Source: Lentisphaerota bacterium (GTDB lineage: Bacteria; Verrucomicrobiota; Kiritimatiellia; UBA8416; JAIOPI01). Taken from it: DNA of 64,000 nt. This document shows, piece after piece, positions 42,053 to 49,818 of this stretch (position 1 is its first letter; each line of letters opens with the position of its first letter). The notes below the pieces were generated by a model, which was not told the origin of the DNA, made no database searches, and saw nothing but the letters and a program-made list of their open reading frames with translations. The stretch is taken from NCBI GenBank assembly GCA_021413965.1, contig JAIOPI010000010.1, positions 124,001 to 188,000 of the forward strand. Reading direction: 5' to 3'. The translations under genes were made by a program, and so were the position numbers.

Positions 42053-42720
42053 AAACCATTACGGTGCTCCTGGCGGAAGATCACCAGATCGTCCGGGAGG
42101 GATTTCGGTCCCTGCTGAAAAACGAGCCGGACCTGGACGTCGTCGGCGAAGCGCAGAATGGACGGCAGGCCGTGGACGGTGTGCGCAAACTCAAGCCGGC
42201 GGTGGTGGTGATGGACATCGCCATGCCGCTGCTCAACGGACTGGAAGCGGCCCGGCAGATCCTGAAAACCGTCCCTGCCACCCGCGTGATCATGCTGTCC
42301 GCGCACAGTGATGACGCCTACATCGAGCAGGTCATGGCGCTGGGCGCGGCGGGATATCTCATCAAGCAAACATCCGCGCATGAACTGGCAACCGCGATCC
42401 GCGAGGTGGCCAAAGGCAAGACGTACTACAGCCCCGCGGTCACCAAGCGCCTTCAGGCCCAGCAGCCAACGGTGCGCGAGGGACGGATCAAGCCGCGCAT
42501 CGCGCACCTCAGCTCACGCGAACTGGAAGTCCTGCAACTGATTGCGGAAGGCAAGGCCAACAAGGAAGTCGCGTCGGAACTGGGCATCAGCATCAAGACG
42601 GTGGAAAAACACCGGCAGAACCTCATGGCCAAGCTCAACATCCACGAGATCTCAGGCCTCACCCGCTTTGCCATCGCCGCCGGCATCATCGAAAGCAGCG
42701 TGCAGGTGACGATCCTATGA
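42049..42720 (+). CDS. NarL/FixJ-family response regulator, 223 aa
   Basis: The receiver domain (1-125) has acidic residues 10-11 (LLAEDHQ), phospho-acceptor Asp56 (VVMDIAMP), the conserved Ser in VIMLSAHSD and Lys in YLIKQTS. A LuxR-type helix-turn-helix follows (LSSRELEVLQLIAEGKANKEVASELGISIKTVEKHRQNLM, about 150-190). The last gene of the signalling island, it overlaps the kinase by 4 bp. Its stop overlaps the convergent cupin gene by 6 bp. It is the only dedicated transcription factor of the island and so the best local candidate for reading the shared GGGT/ACCC elements; that link is speculative. Confidence 0.9.
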   Translation: MKTITVLLAEDHQIVREGFRSLLKNEPDLDVVGEAQNGRQAVDGVRKLKPAVVVMDIAMPLLNGLEAARQILKTVPATRVIMLSAHSDDAYIEQVMALGAAGYLIKQTSAHELATAIREVAKGKTYYSPAVTKRLQAQQPTVREGRIKPRIAHLSSRELEVLQLIAEGKANKEVASELGISIKTVEKHRQNLMAKLNIHEISGLTRFAIAAGIIESSVQVTIL

Positions 42721-43089
42721 CGCCGCCGCGGGCTTCACCAAGTCCATCTTGTCCGGCAGGTTCGGAATGAGGCACAGGAATTCGAAAGGCTCCGTGCCGT
42801 GGACTTCGTACCAGTGCGGCATGCCCGCCGGAATGTACAGCGCATCGCCCGCCTGAACGTCGATCACCCGATCGCCGAGACCAATGTGCGCCTGCCCGCG
42901 CAGGACATACTGCTCATGCTCGACCGTGTTCGTGTGCGGCGGCATGCCCCCGCCGGGCCGGATCGTGAATTTCCGCATGGCAAAATGCGGCGCCTCGTCG
43001 GCGCCGATCACCACCTGCTTCACCGTCGCCCGCCCCGCCGTCACGACTTCTTCCGGCACCTGAGACACGTGCTTATGCAGCATTCCCAT
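42715..43089 (-). CDS. Small cupin protein, 124 aa
   Basis: A single cupin barrel with the two metal motifs: GGGMPPHTNTVEHEQYVLRG (His-x-His equivalent, Glu) and GDALYIPAGMPHWYEVHG. It has no signal peptide and no fused domain. The proposed start is ATG 43089, with ATG 43083 as an alternative. Cupins of this size act as isomerases, dioxygenases or binding proteins; the substrate is not readable. It faces the regulator gene tail to tail with a 6-bp overlap. Confidence 0.8.
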   Translation of the reverse strand: MGMLHKHVSQVPEEVVTAGRATVKQVVIGADEAPHFAMRKFTIRPGGGMPPHTNTVEHEQYVLRGQAHIGLGDRVIDVQAGDALYIPAGMPHWYEVHGTEPFEFLCLIPNLPDKMDLVKPAAAS

Positions 43090-43275
43090 GCGATCCTCCT
43101 CGTGCGCCAGTATACGCCGGCGCCTCCACGATTCAATGCCACGATTCCGGCTTGCCTGGCGTCCCGGCCGACGCCACGGCGGACATCCCGAACGACGCGC
43201 GGAATCGCGGTCGCCCCAAAACCAAACGAGGCCGGCCGGTCTCCACCGGCCAGCCCCGCCTTGGCCTGACTTCCA

Positions 43276-43719
43276 TCAGAATCCGTACGCCTGCTTCAGC
43301 TGGTCTTCCGTTGGGCGAGCCGTGTAGATCTCGCCCCGCGGGCCGCGATACTGCCCGTAGCCGACCTTGTTCAAGACGACCGGCGTATAGGATCCATTGG
43401 CATTCTGGATCATGACCGTCTCGGTCTGCGACTGCGCCTCAAGCGACTCCAACCGGTGCCGGGTGTTGTCCTGCCCCGAACCGTATTGCTGCCCGGCCAG
43501 TCCGCCAGCGACAGAACCGATCGCCGCCCCGAGCACCTGGTTGTTGCCGTCGCCGACGTTATTGCCCAGCACGCCCCCGAGAACGCCGCCGGCCACCGCC
43601 CCCACCACCGCCGAGTTGATCTCCGATTGCCGGGTCTGGTACCCCGGACTGGCGCACCCCGTTGCCAGCACCGCCACCACCGAAACCGCCACCAAACCGC
43701 TGATTGTCATGCTTTTCAT
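43276..43719 (-). CDS. Glycine-zipper outer-membrane lipoprotein (SlyB/Rick-17kDa type), 147 aa
   Basis: The ATG at 43719 follows AAGGAGG and opens a lipoprotein signal (MKSMTISGLVAVSVVAVLATGC) with lipobox LATGC. A glycine zipper follows (VVGAVAGGVLGGVLGNNVG and VLGAAIGSVAGGLAGQQYG), then a C-terminal segment with NGSYTPVVLNKVGYGQYRGPRGE. Such lipoproteins sit in the outer membrane and respond to envelope stress. The upstream promoter resembles the one before the ECF sigma operon. Confidence 0.83.
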   Translation of the reverse strand: MKSMTISGLVAVSVVAVLATGCASPGYQTRQSEINSAVVGAVAGGVLGGVLGNNVGDGNNQVLGAAIGSVAGGLAGQQYGSGQDNTRHRLESLEAQSQTETVMIQNANGSYTPVVLNKVGYGQYRGPRGEIYTARPTEDQLKQAYGF

Positions 43720-43748
43720 GTGACCCCTCCTTCCCAAGGGTTCACCGG

Positions 43749-43778
43749 GTATGACGCCCCTCATCCCCCGTTTATTCA
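43749..43778 (-). promoter_or_regulatory. Putative ECF-sigma promoter of the glycine-zipper gene
   Basis: On the minus strand TGAATAAA (43778-43771) and CGTCATAC (43756-43749) are 14 bp apart, about 30 bp before the ATG. Both blocks and the G-rich spacer match the sequence before the ECF sigma gene at 45544. Confidence 0.6.
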
Positions 43779-43840
43779 CACGACCACCCTTCCGAACGCA
43801 ACCCCCTAACAACAAACATGATACATCCACATCCTACTCG

Positions 43841-43882
43841 TAATCCTAATCCTAATCCTAATCCTAATCGTAATCCTAATCC
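43841..43882 (+). repeat. Seven tandem TAATCC/TAATCG hexamers
   Basis: Four TAATCC units, one TAATCG and two TAATCC follow one another without gaps. The same unit family forms an inverted array at 14573-14672. The 322-bp gap 43720-44041 also holds the ECF-type promoter; the rest shows no gene. Confidence 0.9.
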
Positions 43883-44041
43883 CGCCGCCGGCGCTCACCC
43901 GCACCCCAAATCCGAACGCGGCGTGAGAGTCAGGCCGGAAAGGTGCCAAATGGAAGCCAGAACGACACCGCGCCCGCCTTCAGAAGATGACAGGGAGGAC
44001 GACCGTGAACGGAAAACGAACGGCCGCGAACGCAGCCCCGC

Positions 44042-44491
44042 CTACCGTGCGGAGACCGAGATGATCATCGTGCCGCCGTCCTGCTGGGCGCCGCCGAGAT
44101 AGACCGGCGGGCCACCGCGCGTGAGCCGCACGACGGTGTTGAGCACCGGCCCCGACGGGCCGCGCCAGTTGATGCCGGCCTCCACCTGGTTGCCGGACGA
44201 GGGCGACACGGTGATCACCAGGCTGTTGCCGTGGCCCAATCCTATGGACGCCCGGCCGGGAATGGACGCGCTGGCCGAGCCACCACCATAATTCTGGTAG
44301 GACTTGAAGTTGTTGAGAATGCCGGGCAGCCGCGGCTTGGCCCCGCCCTTGCCCGCGTCGTTGGAGGCGCGGATCAGGGTGGCATTGATCTGCACGGTGC
44401 CTGCGGCTTCAACCGCCGCCGGTTGGCCCCACAGTCCCAGTGCCACCACCGCCATGAGCCCCAGCCAAACGCGCCGTTCACATCCGGGCAT
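44042..44491 (-). CDS. Exported hypothetical protein of the ECF operon, 149 aa
   Basis: The ATG at 44491 overlaps the anti-sigma gene end by 14 bp. A signal peptide (MPGCERRVWLGLMAVVALGLWGQPAAVEA) is followed by a beta-rich domain: GTVQINATLIRASNDAG, then SIGLGHGNSLVITVSPSSGNQ, GPVLNTVVRLTRGG and GTMIISVSAR. I do not recognise a family. As third gene of a sigma/anti-sigma operon it may be an envelope sensor or an effector; this is inference. Confidence 0.65.
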   Translation of the reverse strand: MPGCERRVWLGLMAVVALGLWGQPAAVEAAGTVQINATLIRASNDAGKGGAKPRLPGILNNFKSYQNYGGGSASASIPGRASIGLGHGNSLVITVSPSSGNQVEAGINWRGPSGPVLNTVVRLTRGGPPVYLGGAQQDGGTMIISVSAR

Positions 44492-44978
44492 GATTGCCGT
44501 CCTCCGCCGGCATGACCCACACCACCGCCCAGCCGGTTTGCTGATCTTCATACACCATCGTCGACGCGCCTGCCAGTTCTGTTGTGGCGCGCAGGACCTT
44601 CGTGGCCGGTGCCGCCGTGACCTCCCCGACGGGCGAGAACCCGCTCCACACATGGTCAAGCACCGCCCCCAGCGCGGCCAGCACGCACAGCATGACCGCC
44701 ACCCGCGCCCAGCGCGCCCAGGGCACCACCACCGCCGGCCGCTCCTCCGCCCCCTGCAGGCGCAGGCCGCGCTGCACGTCCGCCCAGGCCGCCTCCGGCG
44801 TCGGCACCGCCGTCTCCGGCCGCGCCTGCCAGTGCGGCTTGAGCGCCGCCAACTGCTGCTCAAACCTCCGGCAGGCCGCGCACGACGCGACGTGCGCCGC
44901 CAGCCGCGCCACGCGCGCCGGGTCCAGGGCACCATCCTGCCGCGCGCTCAACCAACGTTGTGCCTGGTGACAGTTCAC
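44478..44978 (-). CDS. Zinc-finger anti-sigma factor, 166 aa
   Basis: The N-terminal zinc-binding anti-sigma domain shows Cys3-His4 and then His29, Cys33 and Cys36 (HVASCAACRRF), the HC2 pattern. One membrane segment (WARVAVMLCVLAALGAVLDHV, about 88-108) divides it from a small outer domain. The start GTG at 44978 overlaps the sigma gene stop by 4 bp, so the two are translated together. It would hold the sigma factor at the membrane until a signal arrives. Confidence 0.82.
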   Translation of the reverse strand: MNCHQAQRWLSARQDGALDPARVARLAAHVASCAACRRFEQQLAALKPHWQARPETAVPTPEAAWADVQRGLRLQGAEERPAVVVPWARWARVAVMLCVLAALGAVLDHVWSGFSPVGEVTAAPATKVLRATTELAGASTMVYEDQQTGWAVVWVMPAEDGNHARM

Positions 44979-45544
44979 AGGGTCGCCTTCATGTTCTCGA
45001 TCAATTTCTGCCGCGCATAAAACAACCGCGACATCACGGTCCCCACGCGGCACTTCAGCACGGCGGCGATCTCCTCGTACGACAACCCGTCCACTTCGCG
45101 CAGCTGCACGACCAGCCGGTGCTCGGGCGACAGCTCACCCAGCGCCCGCTCGAACAGGGCCCGCCGCTCCTGCCGCAACAGGGCTTCGTCCGGCGCCGTC
45201 GCCACGCTGGGCTGACGCATCACCTCGGGCGCCGGCTCCGGCTCCACGGCCGCCTCCAGCGGTTCCTCGCGCACGCGGCGGCGATGCCGCAGCCAGTCCA
45301 GGCACAGGTTCGAGGCGATCCGGTAAACCCACGTGAAGAACTCGGCTTCGCGTTTGAACGTGCCCAGCTTCTGCCAGGCGCGAATCCAGGTCTGCTGCTC
45401 CAGTTCCTGCGCGTCCTGCGCGTTGTTCAGCATCCCGTAGACCAGGCTGTACACACGCCCGTGGTAGCGCCGGACCAGCTCCCCAAACGCCGCCTGGTCG
45501 CCGCCCTGAGCCCGCGCCACCCATTGAACAACATCCTGATCCAT
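44975..45544 (-). CDS. ECF RNA polymerase sigma factor, 189 aa
   Basis: Region 2 (AAFGELVRRYHGRVYSLVYGMLNNAQDAQELEQQTWIRAW, then FFTWVYRIASNLCLDWLRHRRR) binds the -10. Region 4 (LGELSPEHRLVVQLREVDGLSYEEIAAVLKCRVGTVMSRLFYARQKL) binds the -35. There is no region 3, as expected for the ECF class, and the linker is acidic. A promoter with ECF character lies about 26 bp upstream, consistent with autoregulation. The operon continues with a zinc-finger anti-sigma factor and an exported protein. Confidence 0.9.
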   Translation of the reverse strand: MDQDVVQWVARAQGGDQAAFGELVRRYHGRVYSLVYGMLNNAQDAQELEQQTWIRAWQKLGTFKREAEFFTWVYRIASNLCLDWLRHRRRVREEPLEAAVEPEPAPEVMRQPSVATAPDEALLRQERRALFERALGELSPEHRLVVQLREVDGLSYEEIAAVLKCRVGTVMSRLFYARQKLIENMKATL

Positions 45545-45569
45545 TGGATCATCCGGTCCGCTTCTATGG

Positions 45570-45598
45570 GTAAGACGCCGCGCCGCCCCTTTTATTCA
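45570..45598 (-). promoter_or_regulatory. Putative autoregulated ECF-sigma promoter
   Basis: On the minus strand TGAATAAA (45598-45591) and CGTCTTAC (45577-45570) are 13 bp apart, 26 bp before the sigma-factor ATG. The same blocks precede the glycine-zipper lipoprotein gene. Confidence 0.62.
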
Positions 45599-45684
45599 CC
45601 GCCGCCCCACGGCCACCACTGGCAGTCTACCCCATGACTGCCCAACAAGCCAGCCCCGCGCACAGCCCCGCGCAACCGCATCAG

Positions 45685-46567
45685 GCTGGTGCCACGAATG
45701 TGGTGTGCGTTTGGTGCGCAGCGGGAGCGGCGATCTTGGCAAAGCGCGGCGTTCCGTGAGGCGACGCATACCAGGAGTATGGCGTCGCCTCACGCGCCTT
45801 GCGCTTTTCCAAGCTTGCCGCTCCCGCTGCGCATCCCGCCCGCAGCCGGGCGGGCACCCAAACGCACACCACGTTTGCCCTCGCCGATCGCCCCGTGGGG
45901 GACGGGGCGATGGCGAGTTCGGAACAGGCGCGAAAGACGTCCTTTGCAGGACCGATTCCTACTCCGAACTCGCGAACGCCCCGCCAGCCCCGAGTCCGAG
46001 AGGGGCTCCTCCGCGGGGCGCAACGCGAGGGCAAACGTGGCGTGCCTTTGCCCTCGCCGATTGCCCCGTGGGGGACGGGGCGATGGCAAGTTCGGAACAG
46101 GCGCGAAAGACGTCCTTTGCAGGACCTATTCCTATTCCGAACTCGCGAACGCCCCGCCAGCCCCGAGTCCGCAAGGGGCTCCTCCGCGGGGCGCAACGCG
46201 AGGGCAAACGTGGCGTGCCTTTGGCTTCGCCGATTGCCCCGTGGGGGACGGGGCGATGGCAAGTTCGGAACAGGCGCGAAAGACGTCCTTTGCAGGACCT
46301 ATTCCTACTCCGAACTCGCGAGCGCCCCGCCAGCCCCGAGTCCGCGAGGGGCTCCTCCGCGGGGCGCAACGCGAGGGCAAACGTGGGGTGCGTTTGGCTT
46401 CGCGCCGCAGGCGCGATGCGCCAATGGGGTGGCCAGTTTGCCCCAGGCGCAAGGCCGAGCCGCCGGCGCCATACTCCTGGTATGCGCCGGTGGCGAGAAC
46501 GCCGCGCATGGGGCGAAATGGCCGCCCCAGTGGCGCACCAAACGCACACCACATTCGCGGCACCAGC
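45685..46567. mobile_element. Non-coding 883-bp element with 36-bp terminal inverted repeats
   Basis: The ends, 45685-45720 and 46532-46567, are inverted copies differing at only two of 36 positions (core GAATGTGGTGTGCGTTTGG). Inside each end is a palindrome around GCATACCAGGAGTATGGCG (near 45766 and, inverted, near 46470). The middle holds three 173-bp tandem repeats. I see no convincing gene; the overlapping open frames on both strands follow the repeat phase. No clear target-site duplication is visible. It fills most of the 1,071-bp gap between the sigma operon and the hydrolase, and could be a MITE-like element or a structured RNA locus. Confidence 0.6.
45881..46399. repeat. Three tandem 173-bp repeats with internal hairpins
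   Basis: TCGCCGA recurs at 45881, 46054 and 46227, each exactly 173 bp apart, and the phase continues at 46400 before diverging. Each unit holds GCCCCGT-GGGGG-ACGGGGC, a perfect 7-bp hairpin, then AGTTCGG paired with CCGAACT about 55 bp later, then AGCCCC/GGGGCT. Copies are near-identical, so the array is recent or maintained. Confidence 0.88.
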
Positions 46568-46615
46568 CTCCCCGCCCCGCCCCGCCCCTCCCCTCCCCGC
46601 CCACCCCAGCCGCCC

Positions 46616-47485
46616 TCACACCACCGGCTGATCCGCCCGCGCCTTGACGTCCGCCACCATCGACGCCCAGTGCGCCGCCAGGAACGGCGGGTTGCGCAAG
46701 CTGTCCCGCACGTAGGACCGGTCCGCGCGCGCCAGGTCCAGCACCGCCGTGATCATCTCCTCCTGGTACGCCCCCGCCTCGGCCAGCGGGATGCCATTCG
46801 GCTCGCGAATGAACGACGCGCCGCTCGACGTCTGCTTGCCCTCGGGATCCTGGCCAATCGTGTTCGCCACGCAGTGGAAAATCTTCGCATTCGGCCCCAC
46901 CGGCTGCTGGGCCCGGCCGGACGTGCGCTTCCAACACACCGCCTCGATTTCATCCGAGCTGCACGACGGGTGAAACAGAATCTGCGCCCCCGCCATGGCC
47001 GGCACGCGATACAGCTCGGGGTGCCGTCCATCCCGGCAGATGACCAGCGTGCACAGGATGCCATCGATCTCGAACAGGGACAGCTTGTCGCCGCCGCGGC
47101 AGTAGGCCTGCTCGTCCCGGCCGGCCATGTTCACCTTGGCGTACTCATGCACGATCTGCCCCGCCGGGCTGATGACGTGCGCCACGTTGAGATGGCGGTC
47201 GCGCGTGCGGCGCAGCGACCCGCAGATCACCCAGATGTCATGGTCGGCCGCGGCCTGGCAGACGCCTTCCAGCGCCGCCTGCACATCCTCCGGATCCAGG
47301 TTCAGCACGTACGGATAGTAGTAGCTCGTCAGGTTGGTTTCCGGGAACAGCACCACCCGGCTGCCCGCCGCGGCCGCCAGGGGAATGTAGTGCAGCGTGC
47401 GCTCGAGATTGAACTCCAGCGGCTTCGCCCAGTGCATCTGCACACAGGATACCTGCAGGGATTTCGGCGCGGGTTGCGATGTCAT
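46616..47485 (-). CDS. Carbon-nitrogen hydrolase (nitrilase superfamily), 289 aa
   Basis: The catalytic triad is complete: Glu49 (LFPETNLTSYY), Lys117 (AKVNMAG) and Cys150 (LVICRDGRHPE). The N-terminal strand LQVSCVQMHW and the four-layer pattern are typical. Such enzymes hydrolyse nitriles, amides, carbamoyl groups or ureido compounds; the residues seen do not settle which. The ATG at 47485 has GAGGAG nine bases upstream. It is downstream of hsp33 on the same strand, 102 bp away. Confidence 0.85.
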   Translation of the reverse strand: MTSQPAPKSLQVSCVQMHWAKPLEFNLERTLHYIPLAAAAGSRVVLFPETNLTSYYYPYVLNLDPEDVQAALEGVCQAAADHDIWVICGSLRRTRDRHLNVAHVISPAGQIVHEYAKVNMAGRDEQAYCRGGDKLSLFEIDGILCTLVICRDGRHPELYRVPAMAGAQILFHPSCSSDEIEAVCWKRTSGRAQQPVGPNAKIFHCVANTIGQDPEGKQTSSGASFIREPNGIPLAEAGAYQEEMITAVLDLARADRSYVRDSLRNPPFLAAHWASMVADVKARADQPVV

Positions 47486-47587
47486 GCTCAGCGCTCCTCT
47501 GTTGTTCGATCGGCCACCAGGCGCACAACGGGACCGGCGGGAGACCGCCGGCTCCACCATCCATGTCGTCCATCGTCCGGCGCGCGC

Positions 47588-48457
47588 CTACTGCCGTTCG
47601 GCTTTCAGGGCGCGCAAGTCCTCCGGGCTCAGCGGATACGCCTGCCCGCACATGTGGCAGGTGATCTGTTGGGTCCGGTCTTCCCCGACCATCTCGTCGA
47701 GCTCCGTGCCCGGCAGCGTGCGGACAACATTCAGGATGCGTTCGCGCGAACACCGGCAGTGGAACTGCAGCGGCCGGCTCGACCGTTCGCTCAGGTCCGG
47801 CGTGCGGAAGATGTCGCGAAAGGCGTCCAGCTGCTCGGTCTCCGCCAGGGCACGGTCCACGCGGCCATCCTGGAACGCCTCCAGCACATCGACGAAGGCC
47901 TGGCTCTCCGTGTCCGGCATGCGCTCCACGAGCAGCGCGCGGGCGTACAGCACGCCGGCCACGTCGGCGCGTACCGCCACCGCCACCGCCGTTGGCACCT
48001 GGAGGGACTGGTTGCAATAGCGGGCGACCACTTTGTCCAGCCGCGGTGGCGTCACCGTGACCATGGCCTGGTTCAGGACGCGCCCCGGCACCGATCGCAC
48101 GACCTGCGCGTGGCCCGACGTCCCCAGCGCCACGTGGGGATCGATCGCCTCCGCGCCGTCCAGGTCGTTGAGCACTTTGATGTTTGGGAATCCGCGCAGG
48201 TCGCCGTTGCCGCTTGCCTCCGCCAGCAGCCCTTTGACCGGCCCGTCCACCTTGAGCCGGATGTACACCGTCTCGTCGGCCTGGGAGACGTCCGCCGTCA
48301 GCAACGCCACGGCCGCAAGTCCCTCCGCCAGCACCGCGCCAGCCGTGGGCCCCGCCAGGTGCCGCACCTCCAGCGCCCGTGCCGACTCCGTCACGTCGAC
48401 GGCAATCACCCGCAGCCGCGTCTGGGGACAGAATCCAATGTGAATGACGTCGTGCAT
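47588..48457 (-). CDS. hslO: Redox-regulated chaperone Hsp33, 289 aa
   Basis: Hsp33 is activated by oxidative unfolding of a C-terminal zinc centre. The centre is present as Cys234-x-Cys236 (FHCRCSRER) and Cys267-x-x-Cys270 (CHMCGQAY). The N-terminal domain has ALLTADVSQADETVYIRLKVDGPVKGLLAEASGNGDLRG, the conserved peptide-binding fold. Start codon choice is uncertain (ATG 48457 or 48481); neither has a clear ribosome-binding site. It lies near a peroxiredoxin and a Fur/PerR-type regulator, making a small oxidative-stress neighbourhood. Confidence 0.88.
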   Translation of the reverse strand: MHDVIHIGFCPQTRLRVIAVDVTESARALEVRHLAGPTAGAVLAEGLAAVALLTADVSQADETVYIRLKVDGPVKGLLAEASGNGDLRGFPNIKVLNDLDGAEAIDPHVALGTSGHAQVVRSVPGRVLNQAMVTVTPPRLDKVVARYCNQSLQVPTAVAVAVRADVAGVLYARALLVERMPDTESQAFVDVLEAFQDGRVDRALAETEQLDAFRDIFRTPDLSERSSRPLQFHCRCSRERILNVVRTLPGTELDEMVGEDRTQQITCHMCGQAYPLSPEDLRALKAERQ

Positions 48458-48557
48458 CGCGCAATCAGAAAGCGGGATCATACCGCAGGACGGGCACCTG
48501 AAACCACGGATTTAAGCCCCCCGACGTGCCCCCCCCTCCGCTCCCCCCGCGTCCCCC

Positions 48558-48602
48558 AAAAACAAAGAGCCCCACACATCCGCACGGGACGTGTGAGGCC
48601 CT
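48558..48602 (-). terminator. Rho-independent terminator after the peroxiredoxin
   Basis: On the minus strand AGGGCCTCACAC pairs, with G-U wobbles, with GTGTGGGGCTCT around a 13-base loop, followed directly by TTTGTTTTT. It lies 23 bp past the peroxiredoxin stop. Confidence 0.8.
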
Positions 48603-48624
48603 CCGCTCCTCATCCTGGAATCAC

Positions 48625-49227
48625 TTAGAGCTTGGCCGCGTTCTTGGACAGGTACAGGGCGACGCCATCGGCGTTCGCCTTCATGCCGGAATCACCCTTG
48701 TTCCAACCCGCGGGGCAGACTTCGCCCACCGTCTCGTGGAACTGCAGCGCTTCCACCATGCGCACCGTCTCGTCGACGTTGCGACCCAGCGGCAGATTGT
48801 TGACGACCTGGTGCTGCACGATGCCCTTCTGATCGATCAGGAAGGTCGCGCGCAAGGCCACGCCCGCGTCCGGGTGCAGAATGCCGTAGGACTGCCCGAT
48901 GCGGTGGCTCAGATCCGCCACCATCGGGAAGCCGAGTTTGCCCACGCCGCCCTTTTCGACCGCGGTGCCGCGCCAAGCCGCATGCGTGAACTGCGAATCG
49001 ATCGACACGCCCACGATCTCGACGCCGAGCTCCTTGAATTTGCCCAGGCGCTTGTCGTGCGCGATGATTTCCGTCGGGCAGACGAAGGTGAAATCCAGCG
49101 GCCAGAAGAACAGGACCACATACTTGCCGCGCAGATCGGAGAGGCGGAAGTTTTCCTTGATCGAACCATCCGGCATGACGGCCGCGGCGGTGAAGTCGGG
49201 GGCTTCCCGACCAACGAGTACGCTCAT
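48625..49227 (-). CDS. Typical 2-Cys peroxiredoxin (AhpC/Prx1), 200 aa
   Basis: It reduces hydrogen peroxide and organic peroxides. The peroxidatic Cys50 is in FTFVCPTE and the resolving Cys171 in GEVCPAGW, so it is of the typical 2-Cys kind. The GGVGKLGFPMVAD segment corresponds to the GGLG sensitivity region. AGGAG lies before the ATG. The gene is divergent from a Fur-family regulator and ends in a clear terminator. No AhpF-like reductase is adjacent. Confidence 0.94.
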   Translation of the reverse strand: MSVLVGREAPDFTAAAVMPDGSIKENFRLSDLRGKYVVLFFWPLDFTFVCPTEIIAHDKRLGKFKELGVEIVGVSIDSQFTHAAWRGTAVEKGGVGKLGFPMVADLSHRIGQSYGILHPDAGVALRATFLIDQKGIVQHQVVNNLPLGRNVDETVRMVEALQFHETVGEVCPAGWNKGDSGMKANADGVALYLSKNAAKL

Positions 49228-49446
49228 CTTTTCGCTCCTAGTGGGCTCTTATTGTTGTTGGTTGAACGGGCAGCATGATGCCAATTTCCGGCCAAAACGT
49301 CAAGCACAGGGCCCGCAAAAGATCCCGCGGATCCGCCGCCAACCGCCCGTCGCCCCGCACGGGAGCAAGTCGTTGGCGCGCCTTGAGTTGCCTTCGGGAT
49401 TGCGCCGCACACAGGCGGCGTCTATCGTGTGGCTGCGACGTGGAGC

Positions 49447-49818
49447 ATGATGGAACGCCAAACGGCACAGCGCGAATCGATCCGGGGCGTATTTCAGCGC
49501 ATCAATCGCCCGCTGAGCCCGCGCGAAGTGCTCCTGCAGGCACGCCGGAGCGCGCCGCAGCTTGGACTGGCCACCGTCTACCGAACGATCAAGGCCTTCC
49601 AGCAGGCGGGCTGGCTGCATGCGGTGGCCGTCCCCGGCCAGCCCCCGCGCTACGAGTGGGCTGACGCCACCCATCACCACTACTTCCACTGCGACGCCTG
49701 TGACCGCGTCTTCAAACTCGACGGTTGCGCCGAGAACCTCGAGGCCCTTGCCCCGCGCGGCTACAAGATTGAAGCCCACGAGATCATGCTGATCGGCAAG
49801 TGCCCGAACTGCCGCTAG
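49447..49818 (+). CDS. Fur-family metalloregulator (PerR-like), 123 aa
   Basis: The winged helix (PLSPREVLLQARRSAPQLGLATVYRTIKAFQQAGWL) is followed by the metal-binding domain with His76-78, His81, Cys82 and Cys85 (HHHYFHCDAC) and a structural Cys119-Cys122 pair (KCPNC). It is shorter than Fur, lacking part of the C-terminus. Its divergence from a peroxiredoxin gene across a 219-bp gap suggests peroxide-responsive PerR-type control, but the residues seen do not exclude Fe or Zn sensing. The start is the ATG at 49447 with GGAG upstream. I see no clear Fur/PerR operator in the gap. Confidence 0.82.
   Translation: MMERQTAQRESIRGVFQRINRPLSPREVLLQARRSAPQLGLATVYRTIKAFQQAGWLHAVAVPGQPPRYEWADATHHHYFHCDACDRVFKLDGCAENLEALAPRGYKIEAHEIMLIGKCPNCR

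Noticed and set aside
43720-43760. A sixth copy of the GGGT/ACCC element before the glycine-zipper gene.
   Set aside because: GGTGAACCC and ATACCC pieces are present but not in the right order or spacing; the ECF-type promoter explains the conserved bases better.
43841-43882. TAATCC repeats (GGATTA on the other strand) considered as telomere-like DNA.
   Set aside because: Only seven units inside a normal intergenic gap with genes on both sides; nothing suggests a chromosome end.
43818-44102. A plus-strand frame coding for an Asn-Pro repeat peptide.
   Set aside because: It is simply the translation of the hexamer repeats and has no ribosome-binding site.
45881-46399. The repeat array considered as a CRISPR.
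   Set aside because: Units are 173 bp, contiguous and near-identical with no unique spacers, and no cas gene is present.
45689-48628. A 979-codon plus-strand frame and many overlapping frames across the repeat element.
   Set aside because: They follow the phase of the 173-bp repeats and then run antisense to the hydrolase and Hsp33; none has a family signature.
49228-49446. A PerR/Fur operator between the peroxiredoxin and the regulator.
   Set aside because: No inverted repeat close to the known boxes could be found by eye.
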